Assembly: GCA_045636145.1 (NCBI GenBank) | Contig: JAZTWV010000011.1 | Location: 1-36,842, forward strand | From: Flemingiibacterium sp045636145 | GTDB taxonomy: Bacteria > Bacillota > Clostridia > Oscillospirales > CAG-272 | DNA length: 36,842 bases | Direction: 5' to 3' | Part shown: one piece after another, positions 32,602 to 36,842 of the stretch | How the letters are laid out: each line of letters starts with the position of its first letter | Numbering within the stretch: the stretch's first letter is position 1 | Made by a program: the position numbers and the translations under genes | The notes under the pieces: generated by a model | Databases searched by the model: none | Told to the model about the DNA's origin: nothing | Seen by the model: the letters and a program-made list of their open reading frames with translations, nothing else

Positions 32602-33351
32602 TTACATCATCTTAACGGTATACGCCACAGTAGAAACAAGATAGAATGCGATAAGCGCAAATATCGCATATACAACAGCGGCAGGATTAACAATGGCAAG
32701 CACCGCGCCTGCAAGAATTATTGCCGCTGTGGGAATAACTCCCACAAGAATCTTTGCCGAAACCTTCTTGCCTGCTATCTTAATAAGTGCAAATACGATT
32801 GCCGCCGCAGGAATGATAAACGCCGCCGCAATGGCAAGGTTTACAACAAGAGTTGAAAGAGTTGTGATGGTGTGACCGCTCTTTTCCGCAGTCTGAAGTG
32901 CGGCAAATCCCGCACCTGCCACCAGCGAGTAGGCAAAGTATGAACCGCCGTATATATTATGTACAAGATAGAGCACCAAAGCAGCGATAACGGCTACGGT
33001 GAGCATCTGTGCATCCCAGAAAAGATAGAAATGAGCACAAGCGAAGAACAGCACTGCCGCATTTCCGAAAATTCCGGCTTTGGTTATAACCTTAAGGGAT
33101 TCGTCGCCGGATTTCTTCTTATTAAATGTATAGAACAGTGCAGATGCCGCAAACAGCACGCCGCTTACAATTACAAGCGCGCCCATAGCCTTCGGCATAA
33201 GCGCAAGACCGTTGTTTTCGCCGGCTATCATAAGGAATATAAGCACAATGGCAAGACCGAACTCGATCATAAGGCGGTAAAGCTTTACGTCCTCAAGGGC
33301 ACGCTCCGCTTCCTTCTTTGCCTGCTTCTCTTTAATGTTTTTGGTACTCAT
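32602..33351 (-). CDS. Multi-pass membrane protein, unknown function
   Basis: 249 residues from ATG 33351 with GGAG nine bases upstream; a TTG 15 bases earlier contains that site. A charged N-terminus (STKNIKEKQAKKEAERALEDVK) is followed by seven or so hydrophobic helices, from LMIEFGLAIVLIFLMIAG to VVYAIFALIAFYLVSTVAYTV. I recognise no family. It begins 18 bases after rsmE, so it is co-transcribed with it. Confidence 0.75.
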   Translation of the reverse strand: MSTKNIKEKQAKKEAERALEDVKLYRLMIEFGLAIVLIFLMIAGENNGLALMPKAMGALVIVSGVLFAASALFYTFNKKKSGDESLKVITKAGIFGNAAVLFFACAHFYLFWDAQMLTVAVIAALVLYLVHNIYGGSYFAYSLVAGAGFAALQTAEKSGHTITTLSTLVVNLAIAAAFIIPAAAIVFALIKIAGKKVSAKILVGVIPTAAIILAGAVLAIVNPAAVVYAIFALIAFYLVSTVAYTVKMM

Positions 33352-33369
33352 AATATCTTTCTCCAATTA

Positions 33370-34122
33370 TTACAATTCAAAATTATAGCAAAGACAGGCA
33401 AGGGCAAAGCCCGGTGCTGTCTCACAGCGAAGTATGCGTCTGCCAAGACCGCATATGCTCGCCCCCGCCGCTCTTGCGGCATCGACCTCGGAACCGGAGA
33501 AGCCTCCCTCCGAGCCGATTATTACGGAAATGCTTTTCGGAATCTCTCCCGGCGAAAAACGCTCCGTAAGAAACCGCCGGAGCGGAACCGTGTCGTCTCC
33601 TTCATAAAAGAAAAGCACAAGCTCGCTTTTCATGGCATCGGCAAGCATTTCGCGGTACTTCATCGGAGTCCGCACAACCGGAAGGATTCCCCGTCCGCAC
33701 TGCTTTGCGGCTTCGTTTGCTATTCTCTGCCGCCGCTCCAGCTTCTTCTCTTCTTTTCGTATATCCGTGTCGGCACGTGCAACGCACCGCTCGGATTCAA
33801 AGGGGATTATCTCGTGAGCGCCCGATTCCACAGACTTCTGTATTATCACATCAAGCTTGTCCGATTTCGGAAGTGCCTGATAGAGCCTTATTACATAAGG
33901 CGGCTCTGTGTCGGACGGCTTCTCTGATATCACTTTCGCGCGAACATAATCCGCGCCGAACTCACAAAGCTCGCAGTCATATTCGATTTTCTGCATATCG
34001 CATACGGTGATATGCTCACCCGCCCTCATACGCAGTGAACGGGAGATGTGAAAGGCATCATCACCCGTGACGGTCACAAAGCCGTCCGAGATATTTGAAG
34101 CCGACAGAAAAAAGCGCGGCAT
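33370..34122 (-). CDS. rsmE: 16S rRNA m3U1498 methyltransferase RsmE
   Basis: 250 residues from ATG 34122 (MPRFFLSASNI), with GAGGAA upstream; an earlier in-frame start at 34149 has no site. The N-terminal PUA-like part reads DAFHISRSLRMRAGEHITVCDM. The SPOUT domain has QALPKSDKLDVIIQKSVESGAHEIIPFESERCV and the knot and SAM loop VIIGSEGGFSGSEVDAARAAGASICGLGRRILRCETA. It commonly follows prmA in Firmicutes, as here. A consensus promoter separates the two. Confidence 0.95.
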   Translation of the reverse strand: MPRFFLSASNISDGFVTVTGDDAFHISRSLRMRAGEHITVCDMQKIEYDCELCEFGADYVRAKVISEKPSDTEPPYVIRLYQALPKSDKLDVIIQKSVESGAHEIIPFESERCVARADTDIRKEEKKLERRQRIANEAAKQCGRGILPVVRTPMKYREMLADAMKSELVLFFYEGDDTVPLRRFLTERFSPGEIPKSISVIIGSEGGFSGSEVDAARAAGASICGLGRRILRCETAPGFALACLCYNFEL

Positions 34123-34194
34123 TTGTTCCTCGTTTTTGCAAATTATCAAAGTTTACACAACTTTTTGTCATGCGGTTGTATAACTATGTTATAT

Positions 34195-34223
34195 ATTATA
34201 CTACACTTTCGTCATTTTGTCAA
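34195..34223 (-). promoter_or_regulatory. Near-perfect consensus promoter for rsmE
   Basis: Minus strand -35 TTGACA (34218-34223) and -10 TATAAT (34195-34200) with a 17-base spacer, exactly consensus. The -10 box lies 72 bases upstream of the rsmE start, in the AT-rich prmA-rsmE gap. Confidence 0.85.
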
Positions 34224-34290
34224 ATATTATTGCAAAATTTTTTGCAATTTTTTTATTTTGCCGCGATTATTTTGTGATTTTTTGGTAATT

Positions 34291-35211
34291 TCAGTCTTTT
34301 TTGTAAACCATTGCCACCCAATCACTCTCTTTTGCCTCATCCACAAGTGTAAAACCGTGGGAAGTCATAGCGGCGCGCACGTCATCGGAGTAGTTTTCAA
34401 TTATGCCGGATGTGATAAGATAAGCTCCGGTTTTCAGATATGCACCGATGTCGGGCGCCATTCTGATGATGATATCGGCAACGATATTGGCAACGGCGAA
34501 GTCGTAGAGACCGCCCTCGGTGTAAACCTGTGCAAGCAAGTCGGAAACACCGCAGGTGATGTTCTCGCAGTCGTTGTCCTTGCAGTTTTCCTTGGCAACG
34601 CGGACTGCCACGGGGTCAATATCGTAGGCGAAGCACTGGCCTGCCCCAAGCTTTGATGCGCAGATAGCAAGAATGCCGCTTCCCGTGCCCACGTCAAGCA
34701 TACGCTGACCGGGGACGAGATATTTTTCGATAAGATTGCACACAAGGCGCGTAGTCTCATGAGTTCCCGTGCCGAAAGCCATGCCCGGGTCCATTCTCAC
34801 TATGATATCACTTGGCTCGGCATCGTACTTTTCCCACGCAGGCACTATCACAAGCCGCTCACCCACGCGAATGGGGTGGTAGTATTTCTTCCACGCGGTA
34901 GACCACTCCTCCTCGTCAACGCCGAGAAGCTCGATTTTGGCGTCCACGCCCTCAGCGGCAAATCTGTCGCGGAGAAACGCCACATAGTCATTGTAATTTT
35001 TATCATCGGGAACATAAATAGAAACAGCGCCGCGTGTTTTGTCGGCGTTCAGGATATTCTCGTCAATAAGATCACCGTATACGGTCTTAAGTCCTTCCTC
35101 GATGTCGCTGTAGTCCTCGATCATAATTCCGTTGTCAAGCATACTCATAATAGCCGCCGTGCGCTCAATATCGCCGGTAGCCACAGTAACGCGAAGCTGT
35201 GTCCAATTCAT
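34291..35211 (-). CDS. prmA: Ribosomal protein L11 methyltransferase PrmA
   Basis: 306 residues. The N-terminal substrate domain (MNWTQLRVTVATGDIERTAAIM) and the WSTAWKKYYHPIRVGERLVIVPAWEKY linker are typical. The SAM site is MLDVGTGSGILAICASKLGAGQCFAYDIDPVAV, preceded by MDPGMAFGTGTHETTRL, with the catalytic-region VANIVADIIIRMAP after it. An AAGGAG site is upstream. It methylates L11 and lies in the usual dnaJ-prmA-rsmE order; repeat copy 8 is inserted between dnaJ and prmA. Confidence 0.96.
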   Translation of the reverse strand: MNWTQLRVTVATGDIERTAAIMSMLDNGIMIEDYSDIEEGLKTVYGDLIDENILNADKTRGAVSIYVPDDKNYNDYVAFLRDRFAAEGVDAKIELLGVDEEEWSTAWKKYYHPIRVGERLVIVPAWEKYDAEPSDIIVRMDPGMAFGTGTHETTRLVCNLIEKYLVPGQRMLDVGTGSGILAICASKLGAGQCFAYDIDPVAVRVAKENCKDNDCENITCGVSDLLAQVYTEGGLYDFAVANIVADIIIRMAPDIGAYLKTGAYLITSGIIENYSDDVRAAMTSHGFTLVDEAKESDWVAMVYKKD

Positions 35212-35257
35212 GTTTTTTCTCCTTATAGTATTGTTGTGTCGGTGCGGTAAAAGGGGG

Positions 35258-35786
35258 ATGCATGGGAGTTACGGTCGCTTTTTGAAAAAAGCTCCGCAAA
35301 AACTTTATACATGTTTTTTTGCCCATGCTCCAGCGTTTGTATTACTTAATCGGGAGCGTGGTGCTCCTAATCGAATGTTTTTGGCGTATACGACAGGACG
35401 TTTATATCCCGCGCTCCCGACAGCCGGGGACCCCTTCCCCGGCAACCACATATTTGTTACCGCTTCATCTTCAACTTTTTGGCGGAATTCAGGTAAAGTT
35501 AGAATTACAGGAGACGGGGCGCCGGGGACGTCGCCCCCTACAGATTTGTTGCAATGCGCGCCGCTACCAAGCGGCCGCGCCCCACAAAACGAACAATTAC
35601 CACAACCCAAGCCGCCGGAATGGTGAGGACCCATGCAGGCGGCGCGAATGTGGTGTTCTAACGATTACGCACTCGGTTGGGTTAAGCTTAAGTTTTTTCC
35701 TTGTATAAAGTTTTTTGCGGAGCTTTTTATGCACATCGCTCTGCGATGTGCTCAAAAACAGCGACCCGTTCTCCAATACGCAACCC
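35258..35786. repeat. Dispersed hairpin-module element, copy 8 (complete, both tips)
   Basis: The left tip (35258-35310) has GTTACGGTCGC, a TTTTTGAAAAA hairpin and AAAACTTTATACATG. The right tip has TTGTATAAAG with an inserted 9-bp hairpin GCACATCGC/GCGATGTGC (35731-35751). The long module (35318-35508) has a CCGGGG/CCCCGG stem and a GGAGC/GCTCC hairpin near 35350-35368. A GGGGCG/CGCCCC hairpin follows (about 35517-35538), then a GCGCGCC/GGCCGCGC block and the GCCGCC/GGCGGC module (35611-35643). The right tip ends one base from the dnaJ stop codon. No gene is seen. Confidence 0.88.
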
Positions 35787-35787
35787 C

Positions 35788-36842
35788 TTATTCCTTATTA
35801 AATATCTTCTTCAAAAAGCTAGTGCGCTTGGTGTTGTTTTTTTCGCCGAGAGAGTCCGCGAATTTGCGGAGAAGATCCTTTTGCGTGTCGGACAGACCGC
35901 GAGGGGTCTCAACGCTTACCGCAAAGATAAGATCGCCGCGGCTCTTGGAGTTCACATAAGGAATACCCTTGCCCCTAAGCGTGAACTGCGTGCCGTGCTG
36001 TGTTCCCTCCGGAATCTTGTAGGATTCCTTGCCCTCAAGGGTGGGAATCTCAATATTCGCGCCCAAAGCCGCCTCAGCGAAGGTTATGGGCACCTCGCAG
36101 TATATGTTGTAGCCCTCGCGCTCGAAAATGTGGTGAGGACGAACAGATACCGCAATAATAAGATCGCCAGACGAGCCGCCGTTTCTGCCGCAGTCGCCCT
36201 GCTGCCTTATTGCCACCTTCTGACCGTCGTCGATTCCTGCCGGAATGGTGACTTCAAGCTTCTTTGAGTTCTTAACGTATCCCTTGCCCTTGCAGTAGGT
36301 GCATGGCTCTTTTATCTTCTTGCCCGAGCCGCCGCAGTCGTCGCAGGTGCGTGTGGTCTGCATCATGCCAAGCATGGTGCGCTGCTGTACACGAACCTGA
36401 CCGCTGCCGTGACAGGTGGGACAGGTCTCAACGGTCGTGCCCTTCTTCGCACCCGTAGCATCGCACTCCGGACATTTTTCAATACGCCCGTAGCTTACCT
36501 CTTTCTTGCATCCGAATGCCGCTTCCTCAAAGGAGATGGTCACGCGCTGAAGTATGTCACCGCCGCGCATAGGTCCGTTTCGGCGCGCACTTTGCGAGCC
36601 GCCCATTCCGCCGCCGAAAAAGCTTCCGAAGATGTCGCCGAAGATGTCGCCGGCGTCAAATCCGCCGCCGAAGCCTCCGAATCCGCCGTCAAATCCTGCC
36701 TGTGGGTCGACTCCTGCGAATCCGTACTGATCGTATCTGGATTTTTTCTCCGCGTCGGAGAGCACCGCGTAGGCTTCGTTTACTTCCTTGAAGTTCTTCT
36801 CCGCCTCGGCGTCCCCCGGATTCATGTCGGGATGATATTTTT
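35788..36842 (-). CDS. dnaJ: Chaperone protein DnaJ, start outside the window
   Basis: 351 codons in the window; the frame runs off the right edge within the J domain, so about 35 N-terminal residues are missing. At the edge is YHPDMNPGDAEAEKNFKEVNEAYAVLSD, with the HPD motif that stimulates DnaK. A Gly/Phe-rich region follows (FDGGFGGFGGGFDAGDIFGDIF), then four CxxCxGxG-type zinc repeats (CPECDATG, CPTCHGSG, CDDCGGSG, CTYCKGKG) and the C-terminal substrate domain (GDLIIAVSVRPHHIFEREG). The protein is type I DnaJ of normal length. In Firmicutes it follows dnaK, expected just to the right. An internal ATG at 36825 is not the true start. Confidence 0.96.
   Translation of the reverse strand, partial: KYHPDMNPGDAEAEKNFKEVNEAYAVLSDAEKKSRYDQYGFAGVDPQAGFDGGFGGFGGGFDAGDIFGDIFGSFFGGGMGGSQSARRNGPMRGGDILQRVTISFEEAAFGCKKEVSYGRIEKCPECDATGAKKGTTVETCPTCHGSGQVRVQQRTMLGMMQTTRTCDDCGGSGKKIKEPCTYCKGKGYVKNSKKLEVTIPAGIDDGQKVAIRQQGDCGRNGGSSGDLIIAVSVRPHHIFEREGYNIYCEVPITFAEAALGANIEIPTLEGKESYKIPEGTQHGTQFTLRGKGIPYVNSKSRGDLIFAVSVETPRGLSDTQKDLLRKFADSLGEKNNTKRTSFLKKIFNKE

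Noticed and set aside
824..35643. GCCGCC/GGCGGC hairpins as integron attC sites
   Set aside because: No integrase, no cassette-like reading frames between copies, and no attC core sites flanking the stems.
603..35786. The recurring repeats as a CRISPR array
   Set aside because: Repeats are not regularly spaced, are spread over 35 kb in both orientations, and no cas gene is present.
36825..36827. ATG at 36825 as the dnaJ start
   Set aside because: The codons upstream to the window edge encode KYHPD, the conserved J-domain motif, so the gene continues beyond the window.
1..36842. tRNA or rRNA genes
   Set aside because: I looked in all gaps and saw no cloverleaf with a T-arm GTTCRA motif and no rRNA sequence; a tRNAscan run would settle it.

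Overview
The window looks like chromosomal DNA of a low-to-mid GC Firmicute of the class Clostridia, probably an Oscillospiraceae/Ruminococcaceae-type gut anaerobe. The evidence is the gene order rpsB-tsf-pyrH-frr-uppS-cdsA-dxr-rseP-ispG-polC, with the Gram-positive replicase PolC, ispG between rseP and polC, a YlmC/YmxH-type protein, a FliB-family protein, and strong AAGGAGG-type ribosome binding sites. No phage, CRISPR array, rRNA or tRNA gene was recognised.

Layout. (1) 1-10176, minus strand: translation, nucleotide, isoprenoid and phospholipid genes (rpsB, tsf, pyrH, frr, uppS, cdsA, dxr, rseP, ispG, 5' end of polC). (2) 10998-12369: a PRC-barrel protein and a FliB-family protein. (3) 13170-18374: a PLP aminotransferase (+), a PfkB kinase with malic enzyme (-), and an RlmL-type rRNA methyltransferase (+). 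(4) 18815-24918: an envelope-related accessory segment with a secreted or anchored transglutaminase-like protein, a small membrane protein, two lipoproteins, a zinc-ribbon membrane protein, and an ECF sigma factor overlapping a large membrane protein that is its likely regulator. (5) 25044-36842, minus strand: lysS (broken by an in-frame TAG), greA, a CtpA-like protease, an EnvC-like M23 peptidase, ftsX, ftsE, a PucR/CdaR-type regulator, a membrane protein, rsmE, prmA and dnaJ (5' end outside the window). The ftsE-ftsX-M23-S41 run is a cell-division peptidoglycan-hydrolysis module; prmA-rsmE and dnaJ form a protein-synthesis and chaperone block.

The most striking feature is not a gene. Eight of the larger intergenic gaps (about 603-963, 3127-3553, 7084-7448, 10377-10990, 12576-12953, 16690-17184, 18445-18806, 35258-35786) hold members of one dispersed family, 360-610 bp each. 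Their tips carry a hairpin and, in the simplest copies, terminal inverted repeats of about 150 bp. They are built from interchangeable hairpin modules whose stems change in a compensatory way between copies, so base-paired structure rather than sequence is being kept. Their tips abut stop codons or promoter -35 boxes, and one copy supplies the last codons and stop of dxr. No transposase for them is encoded here.

Other points of note are the amber codon at lysS codon 344, a terminator-like stem that contains the ribosome binding site of the YlmC-like gene, and a 12-bp-arm perfect dyad over the promoter of the transglutaminase-like gene. All calls come from reading the sequence; no database search was run.
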